Source: Streptomyces sp. P9-A4
GTDB lineage: Bacteria > Actinomycetota > Actinomycetes > Streptomycetales > Streptomycetaceae
NCBI RefSeq assembly: GCF_036634195.1
Contig: NZ_JAZIFY010000001.1
Coordinates: 248,001-312,000 of the forward strand
Reading direction: 5' to 3'
DNA length: 64,000 bases
Position 1 is the first letter of the stretch; every line of letters begins with the position of its first letter. Made by a program: the position numbers and the translations under genes. The notes beneath the pieces are model-generated. The model had not been told where the DNA came from, searched no databases, and saw nothing but the letters and a program-made list of their open reading frames with translations. Shown here in pieces: positions 19,136 to 28,741 of this stretch.

Positions 19136-20236
19136 TCAGGCGCGGGCGGCGACGGCCGAGGCCGAACGGGAGCCGCCGGTGGCGAGGGCCGGTTCCGCGC
19201 GGACCGGTCCGTCGAGGAGGCGGCGCAGGAGGGCCGTGGCGTGGGCGGGGTCGCTCTCGGCGAGGAGCGCGGCGAGGAGGGCGATCCGCGCCTGGGCCGC
19301 CCGGAGGGTCCCGGTGAGCAGCGCTCCGGCGGCGACGAGGTCGACGGCTCCGCCGCCGGTGTAGATCTCGGCGAGCGGTCCGGCGGGGACACGGGTGGTC
19401 ACCGCGACGAGGACGCCCTGGGCGACGGCCCCGGCGACGGCCTCGGCGATCTCGGGGGTGGCGTTGCCCGCGCCGGTCGCGACCAGGACGATGCCCCGGG
19501 AGCCCGCCGCGACGGCGGCGTTCAGCAGGAACGGGTCGCCGTCGGAGTGGTGGGTGATGATGTCGACCCGGGGCAGCGGCGCGGCGGCGGGGTCGCCCGG
19601 GTCCGCCGTGTGCGCGGCGGCGGGGAGCGGCAGGGGCGTCGGGCGGTCCGGCTGCCGCTCGATGTCGACGCGGGAGAACCCGACCCGGCCGAGCCGCTCG
19701 GTGGAGGGGTCGGAGAAGGCGTCGGCGGCGAGCGTCTGGGTCTTGACCGTGCCCCGGGCGGCGTGGACGCGTCCGTCGAAGACGACGAGGACGCCGAGGT
19801 CGCTGACGGTGGAGGCGACCTGGAGCGCGTCGTAGAGGTTGCCGGGGCCGTCGCCGTCGCCGGTGCCGAAGGGGCGCTGGGCCCCGGTGAGGACGACCGG
19901 GCGGGGGTCCGTGTGGTGGAGGTCCAGGAGGAAGGCGGTCTCCTCCAGGGTGTCCGTGCCGTGGGTGATCACGATGCCGTCGACGCCGGGGTCGGCGAGG
20001 GTCTCGTGGACGGTGCGCAGGAGGGCGAGCTGATGGGCGGCGGTCATGCGCGAGCTGTTGACGTTGAACAGGTCGACGACCTCGACGGTGACGCCTTCCG
20101 GGAGGGGCGCGGTGGCCAGGACGTCGTCTCCGGAGGCGTCGGCCGCGTAGCCGGTGCCCTGCCAGCGGCTGGCGATGGTGCCGCCGGTGCTGATGACGAC
20201 GATCCGGCGCGCTCCCCCGTCGTTCGTCCGCTTCAT
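19136..20236 (-). CDS. ansA: L-asparaginase (type I/II family)
   Basis: 366 residues. Both catalytic triads are visible: the nucleophile Thr (T20) in STGGTIAS and T94-D95 in THGTDTLEE. VLTGAQRPFG and DGDPFLLNAAVAAGSRGIVL are further family strands. No signal peptide, so it is cytosolic. It hydrolyses asparagine to aspartate and ammonia for the downstream aspartase. The ATG is at 20236. It is divergent from an Lrp/AsnC regulator across 118 bp and probably controlled by it. The last 45 residues are Ala-rich and less typical. Confidence 0.87.
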   Translation of the reverse strand: MKRTNDGGARRIVVISTGGTIASRWQGTGYAADASGDDVLATAPLPEGVTVEVVDLFNVNSSRMTAAHQLALLRTVHETLADPGVDGIVITHGTDTLEETAFLLDLHHTDPRPVVLTGAQRPFGTGDGDGPGNLYDALQVASTVSDLGVLVVFDGRVHAARGTVKTQTLAADAFSDPSTERLGRVGFSRVDIERQPDRPTPLPLPAAAHTADPGDPAAAPLPRVDIITHHSDGDPFLLNAAVAAGSRGIVLVATGAGNATPEIAEAVAGAVAQGVLVAVTTRVPAGPLAEIYTGGGAVDLVAAGALLTGTLRAAQARIALLAALLAESDPAHATALLRRLLDGPVRAEPALATGGSRSASAVAARA

Positions 20237-20354
20237 GGCTGCCGTCCTTACTCCGTACCGATTTCTCCCTGCCCCGCAACGATAGGCCAGGGGGCGCGCA
20301 AGACGATTGCGAAATGGCCCGGTGAACGGTTTCTTCGTGGTAGATAATTGCGCC
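20237..20354. promoter_or_regulatory. Divergent control region, ansA / Lrp-type regulator
   Basis: 118 bp between divergent start codons. It contains A/T-rich patches unusual for this genome (AAGACGATTGCGAAATGG and TGGTAGATAATTGCGCC) with two ATTGCG elements 54 bases apart. Lrp/AsnC proteins usually bind such shared promoters. Exact boxes are not defined. Confidence 0.45.
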
Positions 20355-20819
20355 ATGGACCGAATCGATCTCCACATCTTGCGCGAGCTCCAGAGCGACG
20401 GCCGGCTGAGCAACCAGGAGCTGGCCCAGCGGGTGGGCCTCAGCCCGTCGCCCTGTCTGCGCCGGGTGCGCCAGCTGGAGCAGGACGGGGTGATCCAGGG
20501 CTACCGGGCGATCATCGATCCGGAGGCGGTGGGGCGGGGCTTCGAGGTCCTGGTCTCGGTGGAGGTGCGCCGGGACCGGGAGACGGTCGAGGCCTTCGAG
20601 GAGGCCCTCCAGGACGTGCCGGACGTCATCGAGGCGTACCGGCTGTTCGGCAGCCCGGGCTGTCTGCTGCGGATCGCGGTGGCCGACCTCGCGGCGTACG
20701 AGCGGCTGTGGATCGAGCGGCTGACGACCCTGACCGGGGTCACCGAGGTCAACTCGCAGATCATCATGAAGCGGATCAAGGAGCCGAAGGGGATGCCGGT
20801 GGACGTCCGGGGCGGCTGA
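20355..20819 (+). CDS. Lrp/AsnC family transcriptional regulator
   Basis: 154 residues. The N-terminal winged helix (MDRIDLHILRELQSDGRLSNQELAQRVGLSPSPCLRRVRQLEQDGVI) has the standard Lrp/AsnC spacing. The C-terminal RAM ligand domain holds VEAFEEALQDVPDVIEAYRLFGSPGCLLRIAVADL. The ATG is at 20355. Divergent placement beside asparaginase/aspartase suggests it senses an amino acid (Asn or Asp) and controls them; the ligand is inferred only. Confidence 0.88.
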   Translation: MDRIDLHILRELQSDGRLSNQELAQRVGLSPSPCLRRVRQLEQDGVIQGYRAIIDPEAVGRGFEVLVSVEVRRDRETVEAFEEALQDVPDVIEAYRLFGSPGCLLRIAVADLAAYERLWIERLTTLTGVTEVNSQIIMKRIKEPKGMPVDVRGG

Positions 20820-21018
20820 CCGCGCCAGGACGCAGGCGTCCAGGGGCTGTTCGGTTCCGTCGTGTGCGAGAACGTCATGGAACAGCCTCCTCCCCGTTAC
20901 ATGACAGGTACCTGACGTGTGCCACTCTCCCGGTGACACGAAGTCAACACGCGTAGACAACGGGACCGTTGACCCCGGGCCCGCCGTCCCCGCGTGCCGT
21001 CCCCGGGAAAGGGCCCCC

Positions 21019-21825
21019 ATGTCCGTTGTGCGGATCGGCAGCTGGAAGGTGTGGGCGGCGACCCTCGCCGCCACTCTCGTCGGCATCACGCTCCCCGCGG
21101 TCACCGCGACTCCCGCGAGCGCCACGACCACCGCGTACGACAGCACGTACTACAAGAACGCGATAGGCAAGACCGGCACCAGCCTCAAGTCCTCGCTGCA
21201 CACCATCATCAGCGGCCAGACCACCAAGATCTCGTACGACGCGGTCTGGAACGCGCTGAAGACCACGGACCAGGACCCCGCCAACACCAACAACGTCATC
21301 CTGCTCTACAGCGGCACCTCGCGGAGCAAGAGCCTCAACGGCGGCGCCGTCGGCAACTGGAACCGCGAGCACACCTGGGCCCAGTCCCACGGCAACTTCG
21401 GCACCTCGGCCGGCCCCGGCACCGACCTCCACCACCTGCGCGCGGCGGACGTCCAGGTCAACAGCACCCGGGGGAACAAGGACTTCGACAACGGCGGCAG
21501 CCCGGTCAGCGGCGCGCCCGGCAGCTACACGGACAGCGACTCCTTCGAGCCGCGCGACGCCGACAAGGGCGACGTGGCCCGGATGATCCTCTACATGGCC
21601 GTCCGCTACGAGGGCGACGACGCCTGGCCCGACCTGGAGCCCAACGAGTCGACCAGCAACGGCAGCATCCCCTTCCACGGCCGCCTCTCGGTGCTGAAGC
21701 AGTGGAACGAGCAGGACCCGCCGAGCGCCTTCGAGGAGCGCCGCAACGACGTCATCTACAACACCTACCAGCGCAACCGGAACCCGTTCATCGACCACCC
21801 GGAGTGGATCGAGGCGATCTGGTAG
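21019..21825 (+). CDS. Secreted endonuclease I family nuclease
   Basis: 268-residue precursor. The signal peptide has a long hydrophobic core and a likely cleavage after TPASA (35). The endonuclease I domain shows the His-Me finger region WNREHTWAQSHG and GTDLHHLRAADVQVNSTRGNKDF, the metal-binding signature. It probably degrades extracellular DNA/RNA. The ATG at 21019 follows GGGAAAGGG. Its stop lies 4 bases before the convergent SulP stop, leaving no room for a dedicated terminator. Confidence 0.88.
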   Translation: MSVVRIGSWKVWAATLAATLVGITLPAVTATPASATTTAYDSTYYKNAIGKTGTSLKSSLHTIISGQTTKISYDAVWNALKTTDQDPANTNNVILLYSGTSRSKSLNGGAVGNWNREHTWAQSHGNFGTSAGPGTDLHHLRAADVQVNSTRGNKDFDNGGSPVSGAPGSYTDSDSFEPRDADKGDVARMILYMAVRYEGDDAWPDLEPNESTSNGSIPFHGRLSVLKQWNEQDPPSAFEERRNDVIYNTYQRNRNPFIDHPEWIEAIW

Positions 21826-21829
21826 CAGC

Positions 21830-23413
21830 TCACGGCGCCGCCCCGACCTGCTCGCCGTCCCCCGGGCGGGCGGGGCGGGGCTCCGGCAGCGCGTGCAGGC
21901 GTACGGCCTCCGGTCCCGCCGTGCTGTGACGCGCGGCCCAGCCCTCCAGCGCGGCCCGGCAGGCGTGGTCGAGGTGATGGAGTCCGGACAGGTCCAGTTC
22001 GAGCGGGCGGTCCCGGGGCAGCGCTTCGAGCACGTCGAGCATCTTCGGCAGCCGCAGGAAGTTCGCGTTCCCCGACAGGGTCACCCGCGCCGGGCCGAGG
22101 CCGTCGTCGGTGCGGTCCACCCGGAGGTGCGAGGCGTCCCAGGCCGCCTTGCCCACGGAGAGCGCGAGCCCGATCAGGACCCCTTCGAGCATGCTCACGG
22201 TGACGATCGCCAGGGCCGTCACCACCAGGACGAACGCCTCACCGCGGTGGCCCCGCCACAGCGCGACCACCCCCTTGAAGGGGATCAGCTTCCAGCCGGC
22301 GTGGACGAGGATGCCCGCGAGCGCCGCCAGCGGCACGTACTCCAGGGTGCCGGGCAGCAGCACCGCGAACAGCAACAGCCACAGCCCGTGCAGCACGCGG
22401 GATGCCCTGGTCCTCGCGCCCGCCCGGACGTTGGCCGCGCTGCGCACGACGACCGCCGTCATCGGCAGCGCGCCGAGCAGCCCGCAGACGGTGTTGCCGA
22501 GGCCCTGGGCCAGCAGCTCCTTGTCGTAGTCGGTGCGCGGTCCGTCGTGCAGCCGGTCCACGGCCGCCGCGCCGAACAGCGACTCCGCCGAGGCGATCAG
22601 CGCGATGGCGAGGACCGTGCCGAGCAGCGCGACGTCCCCCAACGCGGCGAAGGCCTCCGCCCCGGGGAGGCGGACGGCGGCCGGCACCCCGTCCACCCGC
22701 ACCGTCGCGACCGGCAGTCCGAGCAGTGCGGTCGCGAGCGCCGCCAGCAGGACGCCGACGAGCGCGCCCGGTACGGCACGGACGCGGCGCGGCGCGTACC
22801 GCCATCCCACGATCACCAGGACCGTGCCGGCGGCGACGGCGAGCGGGGCCTGGGTGGCGGCGCCGCTGAGCACCCGCCACAGGGCCCCCGGAAGACCCGC
22901 GAGCCTGGCGAGACCCGAGGCGGGGGCGGTGGCCCCGGCGGCGGCGTACAGCTGGCCGGCGACGATGACCAGGCCGATGCCGGCCAGCATGCCCTCCACG
23001 ACCGAGAGCGAGATGGCCCGGAACCAGCGCCCCCATCCCAGCAGGCCCATGGCGACCTGGAGGAGCCCGGCGAGGAGGACGGCGACGCCGAGCCCGGGGA
23101 GGCCGAGGGTCCGTACCGCCTCGAACACGAGCACGGTCAGTCCGGCGGCCGGCCCCGAGACCTGGAGGCTGCTGCCGCGCATGAGTCCGGTGACGAGGCC
23201 GCCGACGATGCCGGTGATCAGACCGAGTTCGGCGGGGACGCCGGACGCGACGGCCACGCCGATGCAGAGAGGAAGGGCGACCAGGAACACGACGAGGGAC
23301 GCCGCGAAGTCATGACGGAGGTCGTGCGTGAGGTCGCGGCGGCGGTCCTGCCGGGGGGTGCGGCGGAGGTGCTGTCGGAGGTCGTGCCGGAGACGGGGCA
23401 AGGAGGACGGCAT
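21830..23413 (-). CDS. SulP family anion transporter with STAS domain
   Basis: 527 residues. After an Arg/His-rich cytosolic N-terminus (1-33), 10-12 TM helices carry the SulP signature ASLVVFLVALPLCIGVAVASG and SAESLFGAAAVDRLHDGPRTDYDKELLAQGLGN. The C-terminus (about 430-510) is a STAS domain with RPLELDLSGLHHLDHACRAALEGWA. Bicarbonate, sulfate or other anions are possible; no carbonic anhydrase is fused or adjacent. The ATG is at 23413. An HPP membrane-protein gene lies 282 bp upstream on the same strand. Confidence 0.88.
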   Translation of the reverse strand: MPSSLPRLRHDLRQHLRRTPRQDRRRDLTHDLRHDFAASLVVFLVALPLCIGVAVASGVPAELGLITGIVGGLVTGLMRGSSLQVSGPAAGLTVLVFEAVRTLGLPGLGVAVLLAGLLQVAMGLLGWGRWFRAISLSVVEGMLAGIGLVIVAGQLYAAAGATAPASGLARLAGLPGALWRVLSGAATQAPLAVAAGTVLVIVGWRYAPRRVRAVPGALVGVLLAALATALLGLPVATVRVDGVPAAVRLPGAEAFAALGDVALLGTVLAIALIASAESLFGAAAVDRLHDGPRTDYDKELLAQGLGNTVCGLLGALPMTAVVVRSAANVRAGARTRASRVLHGLWLLLFAVLLPGTLEYVPLAALAGILVHAGWKLIPFKGVVALWRGHRGEAFVLVVTALAIVTVSMLEGVLIGLALSVGKAAWDASHLRVDRTDDGLGPARVTLSGNANFLRLPKMLDVLEALPRDRPLELDLSGLHHLDHACRAALEGWAARHSTAGPEAVRLHALPEPRPARPGDGEQVGAAP

Positions 23414-23695
23414 ACGGTTCTCTCCCCTTCAGTTCACGCGTGTCACCGAGCGAGGCGAGCGACGGCCCGTGCACGGTAATACGGCGGCACGGCACCGATT
23501 TCGGGCACTCGGCGCACTGTCGGGCCTTCCGGCCTGAACCCGCCGGAACTTGACCCGATCACCCACGCGGAAGGCGCTCGGGAGTGCGGCGCCCGGGGGC
23601 GCACCCGCCCCTGGCGCCCGCTCACCCGCGCCAGGGAGGGCGTACGGCCGCCGCCCCGGGGCGCACGACGGCGGACCCGGCGGACCTGCGGCGGG

Positions 23696-24289
23696 TCACC
23701 ACCAGTAGACGGGGTACTTCGGGGCTCCGCGCCGGACGCGGGAGGCGGCGAACGCGGTGAGCACGAGCAGGACCGTGGAGCCGAACAGCAGCGGGACGAA
23801 CCGGGCCGGCGCGGGCGCCTGGAGCACCACGATGACGGCGGTGGCGCAGGCCGCCGCGTGCGGGGTCCTGGCGAGGGTCGTCAGGGCGAGGGCGACCCCG
23901 GCGGCCAGGGCGGCGGCCCAGGCGCTGCCCTGCGCGACGGCCGCCATCCCGTACCCGGCGGCGGCGCCGAGGAGGTGGCCGACTATCACACTCCGGGGCT
24001 GGGCGAGAGGCAGCGCGGGGGCGCAGTGCACCAGGGTGGCGCTGGCGGCGAGCGGCGGTATCAGGACCGGCTCGTGGAGGGCGGCGCCGATCGCGACGAG
24101 CCCGAGCAGGGCGGTCGTGACGGCGCCGATGTTGTGGGCGGCGGCTGCGGGCGCGGGCCGTGCCGGGGCCCGGCCGGCCATCCTGGCCAGACGGGAGCGG
24201 AGGCTCGCGGGAGCGGCAGCGGCGGTGACCCTGTCGGGTGCGGTGGCGGCCGGGGCGGGTTCCGGGCGCAGGGCGGTGTCGGTACTCAT
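23696..24289 (-). CDS. HPP family membrane protein
   Basis: 197 residues with four or five TM helices after a Pro/Ala-rich N-terminus. The family stretch PLAQPRSVIVGHLLGAAAGYG (the usual HPP is QPRN/S-x-x-x-G-x) and LARTPHAAACATAVIVVLQAPAP support the call. HPP proteins have been linked to nitrite transport in plastids and cyanobacteria; the role here is unproven. The ATG is at 24289. The 282 bp between this stop and the SulP start hold nothing I recognise. Confidence 0.75.
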   Translation of the reverse strand: MSTDTALRPEPAPAATAPDRVTAAAAPASLRSRLARMAGRAPARPAPAAAAHNIGAVTTALLGLVAIGAALHEPVLIPPLAASATLVHCAPALPLAQPRSVIVGHLLGAAAGYGMAAVAQGSAWAAALAAGVALALTTLARTPHAAACATAVIVVLQAPAPARFVPLLFGSTVLLVLTAFAASRVRRGAPKYPVYWW

Positions 24290-24767
24290 GGGGACTGTGG
24301 TTCCGGGGCAGGCGGCCGGGGGCCGGACGAGACGGGGGCGGGTGGTCGTACGGGACCCTGTGATCGACAGTCGGCCCGGTCTCGCGCCTGGCCCTGGTGC
24401 GGCGGCGCAACCTCGCACCACTCTAACCAGCGGGTTTTCGGGGGCGAGGGGCGGGGCGGAGGGACGGCCGGGCGGGGCGCCCTCGGGAGGACGCCCCGGC
24501 ACGTCCGGCCCGGCCCTCATGCGTTCGGTCGCGCCGAGCGGCCCGGCCGGGAGGTGGTGAGCAGGCTGGGAGGGGTCCCACGACGGACCGCCCCCTGCGC
24601 CAGGAAACCACCGATGACCGTGCCCGCCCGGTCGGCGGACCGGAGGGCGGACTGTCAGGCAACCGGCCCAGCTCCGCGAGCGCCCGGGGCGAAGGCCTGG
24701 TGAGCTGTACTGGGAGATCTCCGGCGCCTTCACATCCGGACTCCCGGAGCGTATGGAGGAGGATTCC
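24290..24767. other. Gene-free interval
   Basis: 478 bp between two divergent genes with no convincing coding region; the open frames here have no family resemblance and are GC-bias artefacts. It must contain the promoters of the HPP and flavodoxin-like genes, but I could not pick out clear -10/-35 elements. Confidence 0.4.
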
Positions 24768-25484
<717 letters not shown>

Positions 25485-25590
25485 GCGCGGGCCGGAACGG
25501 TCGGAGGTCCGGTAGAAGTCAGCTCCGGATCAAGCAGGTCCGTCGCGCGGCAGCGCCGGCGACGACAGCGGCCTCAGCCTGACGTCCTGC

Positions 25591-25880
25591 CTAGAGGCCG
25601 CGCCGAACAGCTTCCGCCCCGCGCACCATCAGGGAGCGCACGGCACTGAAGATCCGCGCACCCGCCCATACCCCGTTGGCCGGCACAGAGAACAGGCGAA
25701 GGCGATCCCGGCATCCGCGAACAACTGCTGCTCGACGTACCTCCGCCGGTGCCGCACCGGTAGACGTCGGCACCGGCTGCGCGGCACAGGTCCACCAGGC
25801 GCCGGGTTCGCCCCGTCCTGGCGGTGAATATGACCGACGTGCGATCGGTTTCAGCCATGTTCGCGTCCACGTGGCTCACA
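25591..25880 (-). pseudogene. Remnant of a WbqC-like gene
   Basis: Read through two frames, the leftward strand gives RRLVDLCRAAGADVYRCGTGG then RYVEQQLFADAGIAFA, matching the late conserved block of WbqC-family proteins (LIDICRALGA...G...YLDEELFAEAGI). At least two frame shifts interrupt it and the N-terminal two thirds are missing, so it cannot be functional. It lies at the left edge of the island. I am moderately sure of the family. Confidence 0.45.
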
Positions 25881-25926
25881 GCCGTGAGGGGGAGAACCGC
25901 CGGCTTGGTGTGCGCGTCGAAAGGCC

Positions 25927-26292
25927 ATGACTCGGAGAGTTGGAAAGATCGTCTTCGCCCTCACTCTGTCTGCTTGGGTGCTCGTGGGATGCGCCCAAGT
26001 CGACGAGGGCGTGAACGCCGGCCGGGCGACACCGCCCGGCCGGACGATTCCCTTCGACCTGTATACGCATTGCGGAATCGAGGAGGCCCGTATCGGCTCG
26101 ACGTACTTCGAAGCGGAGACCCCGCTCTCCGATGGCTCGGGAAACCCACCCGAAGGGTGGGACAACCCAATCCAGCACGGCACGATGAGCTGGACGTCCG
26201 ATACTGAGGCCGTCTTCACCGACGAAGCTGGGCATGAGGTGAAGTTCCGTGCCCGGCCGGGCGCGAGTGCCTTCAAGCACATCTGCGCTTAG
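25927..26292 (+). CDS. Small lipoprotein, unknown function
   Basis: 121 residues. The signal peptide has a lipobox LVGC (C22), then a small domain with THCGIEEARIGSTYFEAETPL, DNPIQHGTMSWTSDTEAVFTDEAGHEVKFRARPG and a C-terminal Cys (HICA), so a disulfide between C49 and the last Cys is plausible. It resembles short actinobacterial lipoproteins of unknown role. The ATG is at 25927. Confidence 0.7.
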   Translation: MTRRVGKIVFALTLSAWVLVGCAQVDEGVNAGRATPPGRTIPFDLYTHCGIEEARIGSTYFEAETPLSDGSGNPPEGWDNPIQHGTMSWTSDTEAVFTDEAGHEVKFRARPGASAFKHICA

Positions 26293-26329
26293 CCCTCCAG
26301 CTCTGGATCGGATCCTCATGTCTGGGGCG

Positions 26330-26775
26330 GGGCCTGTCGCCGGCAATGAGCCATTTCCAAGCGTCTTCCCGCCGCACGTCAAGCCCAGCTCGCCCTGGCC
26401 CAACCTGCGGTGCGGTGACACCAACGCACAGCTCGCCGCCGGGTTCGGCATCGGGATCGCGACCATCCACCGCTACATACGTGAAGCCGTCGAGGCCCTG
26501 TCCGCCCTCGCCCCGTCCCTGACCGAGGCGATGAGAACGATCCGGACGAAGGTGTTCGTCATCCTCGACGGCGCCTGCTGCCGATCGACCGCATCGCCGC
26601 CGACACCACCTACTACTCCGGGAAATACAAAGGCCATGGCATGAATGTCCAGGTCCTCACCGATCCGTTCGGACGGCTGCTCCGGGCCTCGCCGGCTCTC
26701 CCTGGCTCGACTCACGACCTGACCGCCGCCAGGCAGTACGGGATCACCGGCCCGCGACGCCGGTGTCATGTAGCG
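26330..26775 (+). pseudogene. Decayed IS5-type (DDE_Tnp_4) transposase
   Basis: In one frame CGDTNAQLAAGFGIGIATIHRYIREAVEAL gives the HTH part and TKVFVILDGACC the first catalytic-Asp strand. In the next frame RIAADTTYYSGKYKGHGMNVQVLTDPFGRLLRASPALPGSTHDLTAAR continues the DDE domain. The frame changes at about 26580, and the last third (catalytic Glu region) is missing after 26775. Clearly nonfunctional. Confidence 0.75.
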
Positions 26776-26928
26776 CGAAAAGTCACATGCGGGTGGTGGT
26801 TCGTGCCCGGTTGAAGGCTTCGCAGGCCCAGAAGACCATCGTGTTTTGCAGTCGGTGCCCCCGGCGCGACCACGTCCACTGGACGTTCATGGGCGGGAAC
26901 CCGGTGCTGGATGCTCGTCATCGTAGGG
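26776..26928. other. Short unassigned interval
   Basis: About 150 bp between the transposase remnant and the kinase stop. No gene, terminal repeat or strong hairpin recognised. Confidence 0.35.
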
Positions 26929-28530
26929 TCAGCGGGCCCCGAGTGCTTCGGCCAGGATCCGGGCTTGTGCTGGGGTGAGGTGGGTGGCGATCTGGATGGT
27001 GCGGCCTGCCAAGCGCTGCATGATGACGGGGTTGGCGAGCATCCGGTTGCCCATGACGATGGCGATCTCATTGTGTGGCTGCGGTCGGCCTGCGACCTGA
27101 CCGGTCAGATCGGAGAACTGGGCGGCGTCCTGGCTGTTGAGGGTGACCTCGACGATCCAGTCCCGACCTCCTTGGGAGTTCTCGAAGGTGCGGACGCCGT
27201 CCAGCTGCCTCACCTGCAGGCCGCCCCGCGTAGTGACGGTGACGCACGCGCTGCGGTCGTCCGCGGTGTAGGACCGTGCCGGTTCGGTACCGGGAGCGCG
27301 CACGGGCTGGGCTTGGGGATCGGTGGAGCACACGCCGTCGGCTTTGCTGTCCACGGCGTAGAAGCCCACCGGCTCGTCCGGCGCCACGAGGGCCGGCCCG
27401 CCGCCCTGCCAGGGCTGCCAGAGCAGCAGCGCCCCCACTACGACGACCACTGCTGCCCCCGAACCGAGGGCCCATAGGCGTCCCCGCTGTCCCCGCCTGC
27501 CCCGCCTGCCGAGCGGCGCGTCCTCGTGCTGGGGCGAGGGTGGCAGCACAGTAGTGCGCTGGGGTGCTCCTACTGGCCCAGTCACCGCGTCCGGGTCCAC
27601 CCGTTGCCGCGCGTCTTCCACCTCCCGCGCCCGACGCTCGCCATACCGTTCGATCTCGCTGGTCCAGGCCGGGTCCAGCCAATGCCTGCCGCCCCAGCCG
27701 GCCGACTGGCGCCGCAACTGCCCTGCACAGTTCTCCAGGATCTGGGCTGGCATCGGGCGGTGAGCGGGGTCGAGTGCCAAACACGGCAGGACCAGGGCGT
27801 GGAGTTCGGGCGTCAGCCCGGACACGTCGAGGTCGCCGGTCGCTGCCCGCACCAGTTGTTCCATCGCCGGGCCCGAGCCGCCGTCCCGGTACGGGGCCCG
27901 GCCGACCGCCAGATAGAACAGCGTGGCGCCCAGCGAGAAGACATCCGAGGCGGGTGTGGTGGGCTGCCCCTGGGCCTGCTCGGGCGCGGCGAACGCGACC
28001 GTACCCAGCACGGCCTGCGTCCTCGTCATGTCGATGGCATGGGAGATCCCGAAGTCGATGACCCGGGGGCCGTCGATGGGAAGCAGAACGTTCGACGGCT
28101 TCACATCACGGTGCACCAGCCCTGCGGCATGGATACTCACCAGTGCCTCCGCGATACCCGCGGCGACCCAGTACAAGGCCTGCGGTTGAAGGGTTCCGCA
28201 ACTCGCCACAAGGTCTCGCAAGGAAGGGGCCGCAATGTACTCGGTGGCCATCCACGGCATCGGCGCCTGCGCGTCCGCAGCGACCACACTCGCGGTGTAG
28301 ACCCCCTGCACACGCTGCGCGAGCGCCACCTCGCGGGCGAAGCGGCGCCGGTCCGCCTGGGCGACGACACCCCTCGCGTCGTCGGCCAGCAACGTTTTCA
28401 CCGCGACCGTCCGCCCGCCTGCGGACGCCGCCAGATACACCCTCCCCATCCCACCACTGGCCAATTCCCCGAGCACCGTGAACGGCCCAAAATGGCGCTC
28501 CGGCTGCGATTCCACCCTGTCGCTGTGCAT
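26929..28530 (-). CDS. Membrane Ser/Thr protein kinase with SecD-like ectodomain
   Basis: 533 residues. The N-terminal PknB-type kinase domain has the Gly-rich loop GELASGGMG, K45 in AVKTLL, catalytic HRDVKPSN (140-147), DFG (159-161) and APEQ (182-185). A juxtamembrane linker with Pro/Arg stretches precedes one TM helix (about 352-374). The outer part (375-533) ends with a segment resembling the SecDF P1 head: DWIVEVTLNSQDAAQFSDLTG...NEIAIVMGNRMLANPVI...AGRTIQIATHLTPAQARILAEAL. The ligand is unknown. It sits beside a broken ECF sigma/membrane-protein pair. ATG 28530. Confidence 0.85.
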   Translation of the reverse strand: MHSDRVESQPERHFGPFTVLGELASGGMGRVYLAASAGGRTVAVKTLLADDARGVVAQADRRRFAREVALAQRVQGVYTASVVAADAQAPMPWMATEYIAAPSLRDLVASCGTLQPQALYWVAAGIAEALVSIHAAGLVHRDVKPSNVLLPIDGPRVIDFGISHAIDMTRTQAVLGTVAFAAPEQAQGQPTTPASDVFSLGATLFYLAVGRAPYRDGGSGPAMEQLVRAATGDLDVSGLTPELHALVLPCLALDPAHRPMPAQILENCAGQLRRQSAGWGGRHWLDPAWTSEIERYGERRAREVEDARQRVDPDAVTGPVGAPQRTTVLPPSPQHEDAPLGRRGRRGQRGRLWALGSGAAVVVVVGALLLWQPWQGGGPALVAPDEPVGFYAVDSKADGVCSTDPQAQPVRAPGTEPARSYTADDRSACVTVTTRGGLQVRQLDGVRTFENSQGGRDWIVEVTLNSQDAAQFSDLTGQVAGRPQPHNEIAIVMGNRMLANPVIMQRLAGRTIQIATHLTPAQARILAEALGAR

Positions 28531-28741
28531 GTCTGCCCGCCCTGGTCCGCCCCACCTCGCACGCCAACGGCCGTCACTCTAATTGAGCTGACAGGGCGCC
28601 ATACCATGCAGGGCATCAAAGTCGCACGGTCTGCGGGCGGACCGGAGACGCCACCGACGCGCGCCTTCAGCCCACGGCCTGACCCGCCGCCGGAACTGCC
28701 AACAACGACTCTCGCCTCCTGAAGCGCTGAGTCACACGACT

